The notes: a model not told the origin generated them from the letters alone. 40,995 nt of DNA from Candidatus Anderseniibacteriota bacterium (GCA_021414205.1 JAIOOW010000003.1:259370-300364); one strand, 5' to 3'; positions 8,396-17,876 are shown, counted from the stretch's first letter. Numbers and translations are program-made.

Positions 8396-9351
8396 GCGAG
8401 CACATCCCTGTATTAGTAAAGGAGGTAGTAGATTTACTGGATCCAAAACCAGGCGATATTTTGTTGGATGGAACGCTCGGCCATGGAGGACATTCGCGTG
8501 CGTTCTTAGAAGCTGCTGGCGATGACAGCAAGGTTATCGGCATCGATGCAGACGAAGAGGCGCTTAAAGATGCTAAGGAGAACCTTAAAGAATTTGGCGA
8601 TCGCGTAACGTATATTCGTGGAAATTTTTACGATGTTCCAGAAACGCGTGTCACGAAAGAACTATTTGATTTGGGTATTGGTAGTCATCAGATTGCAGAT
8701 GAAGCTCGAGGATTTTCATTCTCTGCGGAGGGGGAGCTTGATATGCAATATGGGCCGCATGCCGACTTGCCGGATTCGAACATTCCATCATTGAACGATT
8801 TCGCGCGAAAAATAGGGCATTATCCGAATGCGCACGAACTGGTGAACGGGCTGGCGCCACTAGCATTATCTGATCTGATTCGAATATATGGTGAGGAGCG
8901 ATATTCAGGTGTTATCGCAAATGCGATTGTGGCTGCTCGCCCGATCGATGGCGCAAAAAAGCTAGCGCAAATAATTGCAGATGCTGTTCCGAAAACATAC
9001 GAACATGGGCGCATTCATCCGGCAACGAGAACGTTTCAAGCGTTGCGCATTGCAGTGAATCGTGAGCTTGAAGTGCTGGAAGCGGCATTGCCCAAAGCAG
9101 TAGAGATCTTAGAAGAAGGGGGCGTTCTTGCTGTTATTAGTTTCCATAGTCTTGAAGATAGGATTGTAAAAAATTATTTTCGCGAGCAGGCAAAATCCTG
9201 CGTGTGCCCGCCGGAGCAAATCGTATGTACATGCGATCATCCACCAACACTCGCAATTCTTACGAAGAAACCGATTACGGCAGGGGAAGGAGAAATTGAA
9301 AAAAATCCGCGTGCCAGATCGGCGAAACTAAGAGGGGCCCGGAGAATATAA
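8392..9351 (+). CDS. rsmH: 16S rRNA m4C1402 methyltransferase RsmH
   Basis: HIPVLVKEVVDLL.P.PGDILLDGTLGHGGHSRAFLE; DLGIGSHQIADEARGFSF; VISFHSLEDRIVKNYF. ATGA overlap with mraZ. Confidence 0.95.
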   Translation: MSEHIPVLVKEVVDLLDPKPGDILLDGTLGHGGHSRAFLEAAGDDSKVIGIDADEEALKDAKENLKEFGDRVTYIRGNFYDVPETRVTKELFDLGIGSHQIADEARGFSFSAEGELDMQYGPHADLPDSNIPSLNDFARKIGHYPNAHELVNGLAPLALSDLIRIYGEERYSGVIANAIVAARPIDGAKKLAQIIADAVPKTYEHGRIHPATRTFQALRIAVNRELEVLEAALPKAVEILEEGGVLAVISFHSLEDRIVKNYFREQAKSCVCPPEQIVCTCDHPPTLAILTKKPITAGEGEIEKNPRARSAKLRGARRI

Positions 9352-9407
9352 GAGGAAACAGGCAAGTAAACAAACAACATTAACACACATATCAAACACA
9401 AAACCAT

Positions 9408-9800
9408 ATGACACAAACACGACAACAAGTTATAACACCTCGCGCATCCCGTACTTCTCGCAGTACGCGATCGTATCGCTTATCGAGTCAGCGCGGATCT
9501 ATCGATCATGGTACGGCTGCTGCGATGTTTGGGATTGTGGCGGTGGTATTAGTGGGAATGTTTAGCTTTTTTTATCTGCAACAGGTAGTGCGCACGGCAT
9601 CTCAAGGGGCAGATATCAACCAACTTGAATCGCAATTGTCGAGCTTGAAAGAACAGCAAAAGACCCTTGAATTAGATGGCGCACATTTACGGTCTTTGCA
9701 AACGATTCAAGATCAGACAGGTTCAATGAATTTGGTGCCGGCTGATTCTGTATCATATCTTGCTCCAACAGATGGACGCGTCGCAGTGCTCATAAAATAA
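9408..9800 (+). CDS. FtsL/DivIC-like division protein
   Basis: Basic N-terminus, single TM, short coiled coil; position between rsmH and ftsI. Confidence 0.65.
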   Translation: MTQTRQQVITPRASRTSRSTRSYRLSSQRGSIDHGTAAAMFGIVAVVLVGMFSFFYLQQVVRTASQGADINQLESQLSSLKEQQKTLELDGAHLRSLQTIQDQTGSMNLVPADSVSYLAPTDGRVAVLIK

Positions 9801-11714
9801 ATGGCCAATAAAACGCATGTACGCACTCAAATATTGATCGCAGGGGGATTTATTCTCCTTGCGATACTGATTGGACGATTAGCGGATCTTCAGCTGATTC
9901 AGCATTCTCATTTCATGGAAATTGCGGACGCTCAAAGAAAGCGTGCATCTGATTTGCAGCCTCATCGAGGAACAATCTATGTGCAAGACGGTAAGGGCGG
10001 GGATTTGTTCCCGATTGCAAGCAATAAGCAGGCCTGGATCGTGTATGCTGTTCCTCGGAACATGAAAGATCCGCGCAGCGTTGCTGACGCGTTGGCCCCT
10101 GCGCTGGTTCAGTACCATGAGCGTCAAGAGAAGCAGAAGCAGGACATTATTCAAAATACTGGGCAGAATGATTACCTGGCATTGCACCCGTCGCCTAGTC
10201 CAGAACCCGGTGCTGACCAGCCTAGCCCAAGCCCGTCCCCGGAGCCGGAAGATCAATTAATCTCTGATACTGCAAATCAGTTGTATGAAAAATTTGACCA
10301 GAAAACAGATCCGTATGAACCGCTCTTAAAGCCATACGAAGTGTTGGATGATGATTTTTTGGCATTTCTTAAAGACAAACAATTTCCCGGCATAGTTCTT
10401 GAGCAAGAAGAAGATCGTACGTATCCGGAGGGTACGCTATTTGCGCATGGAGTCGGGTATGTAGGATTGGACGGAGCAGCGTCTACGGGCAGATATGGTA
10501 TTGAAGGATATTTCGATTCGATATTAAAAGGAGATTTAGGATTTTTGTCTGGTGAGCGCGGTGCTACCGGCGGAATTATCGGAGTTGCGAAAAATGAATT
10601 CAAGCCTGCTACGGATGGATCCGATGTTGTGTTAACGGTCGATCGGGTTGTGCAGGCATTTGCGGAAGAAGAGTTGAAGAACGGGGTTCAGAAGTATAGA
10701 GCGGACAGAGGCAGTATTCTTGTCATGAATCCGAAAACGGGGCAAGTGCTTGCCATGGCAACGTACCCCACATTTGATCCGAATATGTACTATGCGGTGC
10801 GAGACGCAAAAGTGGAAACCAACCCCATAGTTTCTGACAGCTTTGAACCTGGGTCTATTTTAAAGCCGGTTATTATGTCGGGGGCAATAAATGACAGTCT
10901 TGTAACGCCAGACACTACGATGGTCGATAACGGGCCTGTGCATATCGGCAAATATACAATTAATACGTTCGATGGAAAGCATCGCGGCGTGCAGACAATG
11001 ACGAATATTCTTGAGCAATCCAATAACGTTGGGATGGTGTGGGTTGCGCAGAAGATGGGGTCTGAGCGCATGTACGATTATTTGAGGCGGTTTGGAATTG
11101 GAGAGAGGACGGGAGTTGAACTTGATGGTGAAACGCAGACGAACCTCCCTGAGCCACAAACGTGGGGAGAAACAAAGCAGGCTACGACAGGATTCGGGCA
11201 AGGAGTTGTTGTTACGCCCATTCAGGCATTAAATGCAATTGATGCTATAGCAAATAATGGTCAATTAATGCAACCTCATATCGTAGACAGTATTAAGTCG
11301 CCCGATGGAACAACGAAAACAATAGCTGCAACTCCTGTTCGTCAAGTTATTACCCCTGAAACGGCTTCGAAAGTATCTGCAATGATGGTAAGTGTTATCG
11401 AGAACGGAGTAGGGCGATCCGCGCGCATTCCGGGATACTATATGGCCGGCAAAACTGGAACGGCGCAGGTTGCGGATCCTGCAACCGGAAAATATTCTAC
11501 GGAAAATAAGATTATTACGTTTGCGGGATTTGGTCCCGTTCCTGATCCGCAATTTTCTATCCTAATTAAATTGGATAATCCATACGGTCTTTCGTTTGCG
11601 TCGGGTACGTCTGCTCCGATGTTTAAGGATTTGGCATCGAAGCTGCTGACGTATTATCAGGTGCCTCCTTCGTACGATGCGTCTGCGCCGCAAAGTAAAT
11701 TCCAAGTGCCGTAA
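9801..11714 (+). CDS. ftsI: Penicillin-binding protein 2/FtsI-type transpeptidase
   Basis: SxxK (EPGSILKP), SxN (EQSNNVG), KTG (AGKTGTAQV) motifs; N-terminal TM. Confidence 0.93.
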   Translation: MANKTHVRTQILIAGGFILLAILIGRLADLQLIQHSHFMEIADAQRKRASDLQPHRGTIYVQDGKGGDLFPIASNKQAWIVYAVPRNMKDPRSVADALAPALVQYHERQEKQKQDIIQNTGQNDYLALHPSPSPEPGADQPSPSPSPEPEDQLISDTANQLYEKFDQKTDPYEPLLKPYEVLDDDFLAFLKDKQFPGIVLEQEEDRTYPEGTLFAHGVGYVGLDGAASTGRYGIEGYFDSILKGDLGFLSGERGATGGIIGVAKNEFKPATDGSDVVLTVDRVVQAFAEEELKNGVQKYRADRGSILVMNPKTGQVLAMATYPTFDPNMYYAVRDAKVETNPIVSDSFEPGSILKPVIMSGAINDSLVTPDTTMVDNGPVHIGKYTINTFDGKHRGVQTMTNILEQSNNVGMVWVAQKMGSERMYDYLRRFGIGERTGVELDGETQTNLPEPQTWGETKQATTGFGQGVVVTPIQALNAIDAIANNGQLMQPHIVDSIKSPDGTTKTIAATPVRQVITPETASKVSAMMVSVIENGVGRSARIPGYYMAGKTGTAQVADPATGKYSTENKIITFAGFGPVPDPQFSILIKLDNPYGLSFASGTSAPMFKDLASKLLTYYQVPPSYDASAPQSKFQVP

Positions 11715-11715
11715 T

Positions 11716-12816
11716 ATGCAAACGCTCTTTAATCGCATTGCATGGTTTCGAATGGAACAATATTTGTTGCGTCACAAATTGTGTCGAATTGCTATAGCGG
11801 GAACATATGGGAGGACGCTTGTGGCGCATATGGCGTATAACGCGATGCGACAACATCGGCATGTGAGATTGGGGTACGCGGTAGAAGATGTATCAGATAT
11901 TCCGCTGGGCGTACTTGGACGCGATCACGAGACGGAGCATGGAAATATCATTACGTTTTTGACGGGCGTGTGGCAAAGAGAATTGCACGAGAAAGAGCCT
12001 GATACGATTATTACGGAATTGCCGGTATTGCAGCCTGGCTTTATCCCATATGCTGCGTCGAAAATTCTTCCGAATATAGTTGTAATGCATCATATTGTGA
12101 CATTCGAAGAAGAATATCGCGATGCGCTCAAGTATCTTGCGCGCGATGTTGTCATTATTGCAAATGCGGATGATGAGGTCGTTATGGATGTAGTGCGGGA
12201 ATCGGATCTGAAAATTATTACCTATGGCAGGAGTAAGGATGCGGATATTAGGATTGCGCGAACAGTGCGTGGGGATGCGCAAACGGGGATTTTTATTACT
12301 ATTCATGCGCACGGCGTTGATCATGAATTATTTTTGCCAAACTTGTTTGTAAAAGAACATGTATCCGCGTTTGCATGCGCATTAGCATGTGCGTATGCCA
12401 CGAAGATTCCAATTCCAGAGGCAATGCGCGGAATTCAACACATGGTACTTCCGGAGGGTGCTTTACGAAAGCGAGAGGGAGAGCGTGGCGAGACAATTAT
12501 TTCTGAATATGTTGAATGTGTAGATCAGATGCTGGAATCCATGAAGTCATTCCAGGCATTGCCGCATGCTGGCAGAAAGATAGTTATGTTACAAGATATT
12601 GTGCCTATGGGCGCGCAAGACTGTGAGCGCATCGGCGAGCAGCTAACTAAGTCAGCTACGTTAATAGTCTTCATCGGGAAGGCCATGCGCCAGGTTCAAG
12701 ATGTTGTGCATAGATCAGGCGAGAAGATAGACACCCACTGGTTTGCTACGCGCAGCGAGGCGGTGGCGTGGCTTAGTCCTCATATAACGGGTAGCGACAT
12801 GATTCTGGACATATAG
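11716..12816 (+). CDS. MurF-like Mur ligase homologue with altered P-loop
   Basis: IAIAGTYGRTLVAH in place of GTxGKT; central PDTIITELP...; dcw position after ftsI; LPEGALRKREGERGETIISEYVECVDQMLESMKSFQALP region. Start after the ftsI stop. Confidence 0.6.
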   Translation: MQTLFNRIAWFRMEQYLLRHKLCRIAIAGTYGRTLVAHMAYNAMRQHRHVRLGYAVEDVSDIPLGVLGRDHETEHGNIITFLTGVWQRELHEKEPDTIITELPVLQPGFIPYAASKILPNIVVMHHIVTFEEEYRDALKYLARDVVIIANADDEVVMDVVRESDLKIITYGRSKDADIRIARTVRGDAQTGIFITIHAHGVDHELFLPNLFVKEHVSAFACALACAYATKIPIPEAMRGIQHMVLPEGALRKREGERGETIISEYVECVDQMLESMKSFQALPHAGRKIVMLQDIVPMGAQDCERIGEQLTKSATLIVFIGKAMRQVQDVVHRSGEKIDTHWFATRSEAVAWLSPHITGSDMILDI

Positions 12817-12834
12817 AGTAAAACCCTTTATAAA
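12806..12834 (+). promoter_or_regulatory. Predicted promoter of tRNA-Glu, TGGACA-17-TATAAA
   Basis: Hexamers at 12806-12811 and 12829-12834, 8 nt before the mature tRNA 5' end. Confidence 0.5.
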
Positions 12835-12842
12835 CAATCCAT

Positions 12843-12914
12843 GGCTCCATCGTCTAACGGCTAGGACATAGCCTTCTCAAGGCTAAGATAGGGGTTCGAT
12901 TCCCCTTGGAGCTA
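12843..12914 (+). tRNA. tRNA-Glu (CTC)
   Basis: GGCTCCA/TGGAGCT acceptor (G1-U72 wobble), anticodon stem TAGCC/GGCTA with loop TTCTCAA, T-arm GGGGTTCGATTCCCC; CCA not encoded. Confidence 0.93.
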
Positions 12915-12919
12915 CACGT

Positions 12920-15409
12920 ATGATAAAAGATCGGACGCTCGTATATGTCGTATTGATTGTTTGTATCTTTTTTGTAACCAAGTGGACATTTCAGGGTGCA
13001 TATTTTTTAAAGGACTTGGTAATTAATACTATTCCGCTTGAGAATTTGTACGGACAGATACAACGTGCAGGGCAGTCGCCACTGTGGGCCCCTGAATTAG
13101 CAGGCGGATACCCGCTACTGGCAAGTGCGCAATTGGATTTTTGGTATCCGCCGCATATGATTCTTCGTCAGTTTTTACCTGGAGTGTGGACATTAAATAT
13201 CTCTCTTCTTTTGCATGCATTACTCGCTGCAATAGGAACATTTCTCTTTTTAAAATATAACAAACTTACGAGCATTGCCGCAGGCATGGCAGCGGTGTTA
13301 TTTCCGTTCGGAGCTACATTCGTTGGGAAGTATTCGTCGCTTAATTTAGTGTTGCCATTCATGTGGGCGCCGCTGCTTTTTCTTTTGCTGCAATTGTTTA
13401 TGGAGCAAGGAAGACTCAAATATTTTACGATGTGGGTCGGCGCTACTGCGTTATGTATTCTCGTTGGGCATCCCCAAATGGCACTTTATGTATTAATGAG
13501 TGAAGTGTTATTTATAGGCTGTCTCACTGCGTATTCGTGGGATAGATGGAAAAGAGCAGTGGGAGCGCAGTTAGGAATTGTGCTGGCGATCGCCATGTGT
13601 TCGTTTTATCTGTTGCCGATCATTTATAATATACCAGATACGGATCGTGCCACAGGCACACTTCATGCAAATGCTGTCGGGATGTTTGATTATCAATTTA
13701 CCCCCAAAGCTTTTTTGGGTTTGGTGTTACCGCATCCATTTGGGCATGATGGGGCGTATCGTGGGCCCACGAATGAAAGCGAACTTTCCTCTTACCTTGG
13801 GCCAATTGTCGTATTATTGGCATTCCTAGGAATATGCACTAGCAGGCGAAAATTTCCGGCGGTGTGGCTAGTATCCGTTGTTTTGATAGTTGTAGGGCTT
13901 ACGCTTGCGATAGGTGGGTATTCGCCGGTATTTCGGTGGCTTGTTGCGCATGGATTCAACTATTTTAACGCTCCGAGTCGTTTCTTTTTTTATGTTGATA
14001 TCGGGCTAGTTTTTTTTGCTGCTGCCGGATTAGATTTTTTCAGAAGTTTTGCAAAGCCATGGTTGGCGCTGGCAGCTGTATTGCCGGTCCTATGGGTTGG
14101 CTGGGGCTGGCATCAAGGCGTGCCGTGGGAATTTACTCAGGAGCCGGCAATGGTGCGATTGTTGCAAGGGCAGGGATTCGCGAGAATTTTTTCTGGAGAT
14201 ACTATTGCCGAGAATGCTCCTGATAATGATTTTGGTATTAAAGCATATAATTTGATTTGTGATACATGCGTGTATCGACAAACATTTGTGTCGCCATTTG
14301 ATCGTATAAATGGTATTGCGATACAGGTTGCCAGCGTTCATATAGGCACTGGAACTTTGAAGCTTACACTATATGACGGCAGTGGTAAGAAACTTCGCGA
14401 AGCAATAATAGGAAATAAGGATCTTGTTGATAGTCAATGGAATACTGTTCCGTTTCAGGTAGTAGAACATGCGCAAGGTCAATCGTTTTATTTCGAAATC
14501 AGGTCTGATATGCCGCGTATTCAAGCTCCTCGACTTTTAATTCATACCAATCCAAATCAGCAGTATGATCCGAGCGGCAGATTGTATAATTGCATTAAAG
14601 CTGGATGCCTTGAAGTAAAAAACTATGATGCAGCTTTTAAAATTATTGCTTCTTCTCAAGCGGTTTCGTATTACGATGCACTCGCCCCGTATGTTTCAGC
14701 TGGCTTCGGTATAGGCACGATGCAATGGGCAGGATCATTACCGATAGGTGTAGTAAAAGAATATTTAAAACCGCTTGGTACCTGGGGAGATCCATGGGGC
14801 CCAGGAGCGCGAGCTATCATTAATAGATTTGCCACTACGCATTTTATTGGAATATTCCCGCCATACCGATATGCAGAAAGTTTAAATGGCACATCGTATA
14901 TCTCTAGTGTGCCGATCGGTGATCAATTTTTACGGTTATATCGAAATGACGAAGCGTTTCCTCGTGTACAGTTTGTGCAAACAGTGAAAGCATTATCGGA
15001 TACAACGGATCAAATAAATACGATTATGAAATTGCCAGCTACCGATCAAAAAACGGTAGTAGCTGACGTTCCTAGTGATGCAGTATTTTCTCTAAGCGGT
15101 AATGCGGCACATCTTATACAAGATGGGCGCACAAAAGTAATTATTCAAACACAGCAAGATAGTGATGGGTTTTTGGTATTGCGCGACTTATTGCTCAAAG
15201 ACTGGACCGCGACAATAGACGGTCATCCCGCGCACATATATCGTGTGGACGGGCTGTTTCGAGGAATAGAAGTTTCCGCTGGGTCTCATGTTATTTCTTT
15301 TGAATATAAACCTCGATGGATTGGCCTTGCGGTGTGGTCATTAGGTATATCGCTAAGTATATTTTTGATCCTCGCGTGGATTTCAATAAAAAAGAAAACC
15401 GGACGGTGA
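12920..15409 (+). CDS. YfhO-family polytopic membrane protein
   Basis: LWAPELAGGYPLLASAQLDFWYPP, multiple TM helices, C-terminal LLLKDWTATIDGHPAHIYRVDGLFRGIEVSAGSHVISFEYKP. Confidence 0.8.
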   Translation: MIKDRTLVYVVLIVCIFFVTKWTFQGAYFLKDLVINTIPLENLYGQIQRAGQSPLWAPELAGGYPLLASAQLDFWYPPHMILRQFLPGVWTLNISLLLHALLAAIGTFLFLKYNKLTSIAAGMAAVLFPFGATFVGKYSSLNLVLPFMWAPLLFLLLQLFMEQGRLKYFTMWVGATALCILVGHPQMALYVLMSEVLFIGCLTAYSWDRWKRAVGAQLGIVLAIAMCSFYLLPIIYNIPDTDRATGTLHANAVGMFDYQFTPKAFLGLVLPHPFGHDGAYRGPTNESELSSYLGPIVVLLAFLGICTSRRKFPAVWLVSVVLIVVGLTLAIGGYSPVFRWLVAHGFNYFNAPSRFFFYVDIGLVFFAAAGLDFFRSFAKPWLALAAVLPVLWVGWGWHQGVPWEFTQEPAMVRLLQGQGFARIFSGDTIAENAPDNDFGIKAYNLICDTCVYRQTFVSPFDRINGIAIQVASVHIGTGTLKLTLYDGSGKKLREAIIGNKDLVDSQWNTVPFQVVEHAQGQSFYFEIRSDMPRIQAPRLLIHTNPNQQYDPSGRLYNCIKAGCLEVKNYDAAFKIIASSQAVSYYDALAPYVSAGFGIGTMQWAGSLPIGVVKEYLKPLGTWGDPWGPGARAIINRFATTHFIGIFPPYRYAESLNGTSYISSVPIGDQFLRLYRNDEAFPRVQFVQTVKALSDTTDQINTIMKLPATDQKTVVADVPSDAVFSLSGNAAHLIQDGRTKVIIQTQQDSDGFLVLRDLLLKDWTATIDGHPAHIYRVDGLFRGIEVSAGSHVISFEYKPRWIGLAVWSLGISLSIFLILAWISIKKKTGR

Positions 15410-15428
15410 GGTCCGGGGTTGGAATTGA

Positions 15429-15872
15429 TTATGTTGTTTTTCTGGCAATTGAGAGGCTGTCGCTGTTTCTGAGGATCGTTACTTCGTCGCGAGTGATTAT
15501 GATATAGCTGATGTGCGTTGCGTTTTCTTTGAGATCGCAATCGGCGGGGATTTCAGCATTCATTTCGTACATGAGCACAGAAGATTCATCAACAGTCGTT
15601 GTTAGGTCTGTGCCCCAATATGCGTATACTCGATAGGTTACGGTAGTTGCGGAGGTTCTTTGGCACAGAACCCACCCAATGCCCCCGCAATTAAGACACG
15701 CGCACTTTTTCGTAGCCACGGTCTCAGTTGATGCATTGGTAATCTGATGTTCGATATAAGAGTCTCTAGAGCGAACAAGGAGGAGGATTGTTGGCGGTCG
15801 TTCTCTGTCTGGGAGTTGTGGATAGAGCGATTCAAGTGGAGGGAATTCTGTTTGGGGAGTGAGGAGTGTCAC
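15429..15872 (-). CDS. Hypothetical protein with Cys cluster (CACLNCGGIGWVLC)
   Basis: GTG start at 15872 preferred, with SD AAAGGA; the longer GTG at 15935 would start inside a palindrome. Confidence 0.55.
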   Translation of the reverse strand: MTLLTPQTEFPPLESLYPQLPDRERPPTILLLVRSRDSYIEHQITNASTETVATKKCACLNCGGIGWVLCQRTSATTVTYRVYAYWGTDLTTTVDESSVLMYEMNAEIPADCDLKENATHISYIIITRDEVTILRNSDSLSIARKTT

Positions 15873-15922
15873 GTCGCGATTCCTTTCTTTTTGTATGTAA
15901 TTGGAGAGAACAATTTGAGCAA

Positions 15923-15952
15923 AAAAATAACCCACATATGTGGGTTATTTTT
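15923..15952 (-). terminator. Perfect 30-bp palindrome with A/T tracts (intrinsic-terminator/attenuator-like)
   Basis: AAAAATAACCCACAT|ATGTGGGTTATTTTT; lies in the 5' region of the minus-strand gene. Confidence 0.7.
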
Positions 15953-15983
15953 GAAACGATATTTGTTTCTTGCGTTTTTGCAT
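15945..15983 (-). CDS. Candidate 12-aa leader peptide MQKRKKQISFQK
   Basis: ATG at 15983, TAA at 15947-15945 inside the palindrome; promoter TTGACA (16018-16013)-16-TATGAT (15996-15991) with 7 nt from -10 to ATG. Confidence 0.35.
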   Translation of the reverse strand: MQKRKKQISFQK

Positions 15984-16152
15984 CTGAATTATCATACACC
16001 TGCAATATAGAATGTCAAAACATACTACCTGCAGGTAATGGAAATATGGTTGCAAATAGCTTGCTGATATGGTACAGACATAGAGCGGAAAACTAGCAAA
16101 GGGCTAGGAATACGACAGCTCTTTTGGGAATACTGATAACGGAGATAGCTCA

Positions 16153-16605
16153 ATGTCTAAGCAATCGGAATGCGAAGTTCGCGAACTGCGCCTAGGGGAC
16201 TTGGTGCCGGGAAGTGGTTTTTTCGAAACTCTTACTCATCTGCGCAAGGATCCTAAGATTGATTACGATCGGATGATTGAAATCTTTCAAAAGCGGGCTG
16301 AGCACGGAGTCGTTACCTACGTCATCGTGGTTAACGAGAGGATTGTTTCAACTACTTCAATTGTGTTTGAGTATAAGTTCATCCACAATGGCGGGCTCAT
16401 TGCTCACGTGGAGGATGTAGCTACGCGAGAAGGGGCCGAGTACGAAAAGCATGGCTATGCAAGCATGCTGCTCCAAAAAGCCATCGCTCTTGCGAAAGAG
16501 CGAGGAGCTTACAAGCTCATCCTTGATTGTAGCTGGACTAATGTGATCTTTTACGTCAAGCAAGGCTTACGGCCCATCGAAGTTTGTATGCGCATCGATC
16601 TCTGA
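16153..16605 (+). CDS. GNAT acetyltransferase, GNA1-like (glucosamine-phosphate N-acetyltransferase type)
   Basis: EYKFIHNGGLIAHVEDVATREGAEYEKHGYASMLLQKAIALAKERGAYKLILDCSWTNVIFYVKQGLRPIEVCMRI; SD GGAG. Confidence 0.75.
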   Translation: MSKQSECEVRELRLGDLVPGSGFFETLTHLRKDPKIDYDRMIEIFQKRAEHGVVTYVIVVNERIVSTTSIVFEYKFIHNGGLIAHVEDVATREGAEYEKHGYASMLLQKAIALAKERGAYKLILDCSWTNVIFYVKQGLRPIEVCMRIDL

Positions 16606-16614
16606 GGATGCGAC

Positions 16615-16655
16615 AAGCGCCCCCGCGCGTGAAAACATGCGGGGCTTTTTTATTT
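16615..16655 (+). terminator. Rho-independent terminator
   Basis: CCCCGC...GCGGGGCTTTTTT. Confidence 0.75.
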
Positions 16656-16778
16656 TTAAAATTTGTCAGATTTTATTTACACATAAAATTGAAAATACAT
16701 GAAGAAAATATGAAGTAGTGCTATTATTATACAAACGCACTATATGCACACCGCGAATATCGAAGGAGGTGAGTGGAT

Positions 16779-17159
16779 ATGCTAAAGAAAATGGCTAACG
16801 TATTTGGCTGGGTACTCCTTACCATTGGAGTTTTGGGATTCGTTCCTGGAATTACAACTAACGGGCACTTACTGGGAATTTTCGATGTAAACACGCTACA
16901 TAATCTCGTCCATCTCATTTCTGGACTTGCAGCGCTTTACCTTGCAAGCAAGGGAGAGGCTCAAGCTCAGCTCTTCTTCAAAGTGTTTGGAGTTGTATAT
17001 GGATTAGTTGCGGTATTAGGGTTCTTCGGTGGCGACGCTCCGGTGCTTGGATTAATCTCCAACAACACTGCAGACACATGGCTTCATGTTGTCATCGCTG
17101 TTGTAGCGCTATGGCTTGGGTTCGGACCAAAGAAATCAGAATCAATGCAAGCTGCATAA
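16779..17159 (+). CDS. DUF4383-like small membrane protein
   Basis: Very strong SD AAGGAGGTGA; four hydrophobic segments with NLVHLISGLAALYLA. Confidence 0.7.
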   Translation: MLKKMANVFGWVLLTIGVLGFVPGITTNGHLLGIFDVNTLHNLVHLISGLAALYLASKGEAQAQLFFKVFGVVYGLVAVLGFFGGDAPVLGLISNNTADTWLHVVIAVVALWLGFGPKKSESMQAA

Positions 17160-17174
17160 TAGAGCTTGGATACA

Positions 17175-17208
17175 AAACAGTCTCGCACCTCTCTGCGAGG
17201 CTGTTTTA
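17175..17208 (+). terminator. Rho-independent terminator
   Basis: AAACAGTCTCGCA-CCTCTC-TGCGAGGCTGTTTTATTT. Confidence 0.85.
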
Positions 17209-17273
17209 TTTCACTTGTGAGTGATGCATACAAAACGTACACTAGAAGAAACTAATCTTTTATATATCTACCT

Positions 17274-17876
17274 ATGCCATTTACTCTTCCAAAACTTCCA
17301 TACGAATTTAATGCGCTTGAGCCGCACATCGATGCAAAAACGATGGAGATCCATTACACGAAGCATCACCGGGCGTATACGGATAAATTAAATGCTGCTA
17401 TAGAGTCGCACCCGGAATTAGCAGAAAAAAGTATAGAAGAATTATTGCAGAATCTTGATGCCGTTCCCGAAGATATTCGAAAGGCTGTACAAAATAACGG
17501 AGGAGGATTTTACAATCACGGATTATTTTGGGAGATGATGACTCCTGAGTATAAAGAACCAAGCGCAGAGTTTTCTGAAATAATGAACAATGCGTTCGGA
17601 TCGCTAGAAGATTTTAAAACAAAATTTACCGAAGCTGCAACAACCCGATTTGGAAGCGGATGGGCGTGGTTAGTAAAAAACGCAGATGGGCAATTGGAAA
17701 TTATGTCGACTGCTAATCAGGACTCGCCGATTTCAGAAGGGAAAAAAGTGCTATTAGGGTTGGATGTTTGGGAGCATGCGTATTATTTGAACTACCAAAA
17801 CCGCAGACCGGATTATATTACTGCGTGGTGGAATGTTGTTAATTGGTCAGAAGTAGAAAAAAGATACAACGCTTAA
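17274..17876 (+). CDS. sodA: Fe/Mn superoxide dismutase
   Basis: [70 protein letters not shown]. Metal specificity not resolvable. Confidence 0.95.
   Translation: MPFTLPKLPYEFNALEPHIDAKTMEIHYTKHHRAYTDKLNAAIESHPELAEKSIEELLQNLDAVPEDIRKAVQNNGGGFYNHGLFWEMMTPEYKEPSAEFSEIMNNAFGSLEDFKTKFTEAATTRFGSGWAWLVKNADGQLEIMSTANQDSPISEGKKVLLGLDVWEHAYYLNYQNRRPDYITAWWNVVNWSEVEKRYNA

Noticed and set aside
8058-8543. 161-aa minus-strand ORF across mraZ/rsmH
   Set aside because: Overlaps two confidently called genes on the opposite strand.
15747-16096. Plus-strand ORFs across the 15.9 kb palindrome
   Set aside because: They run through the terminator-like palindrome and promoter signals and have no recognisable homology.
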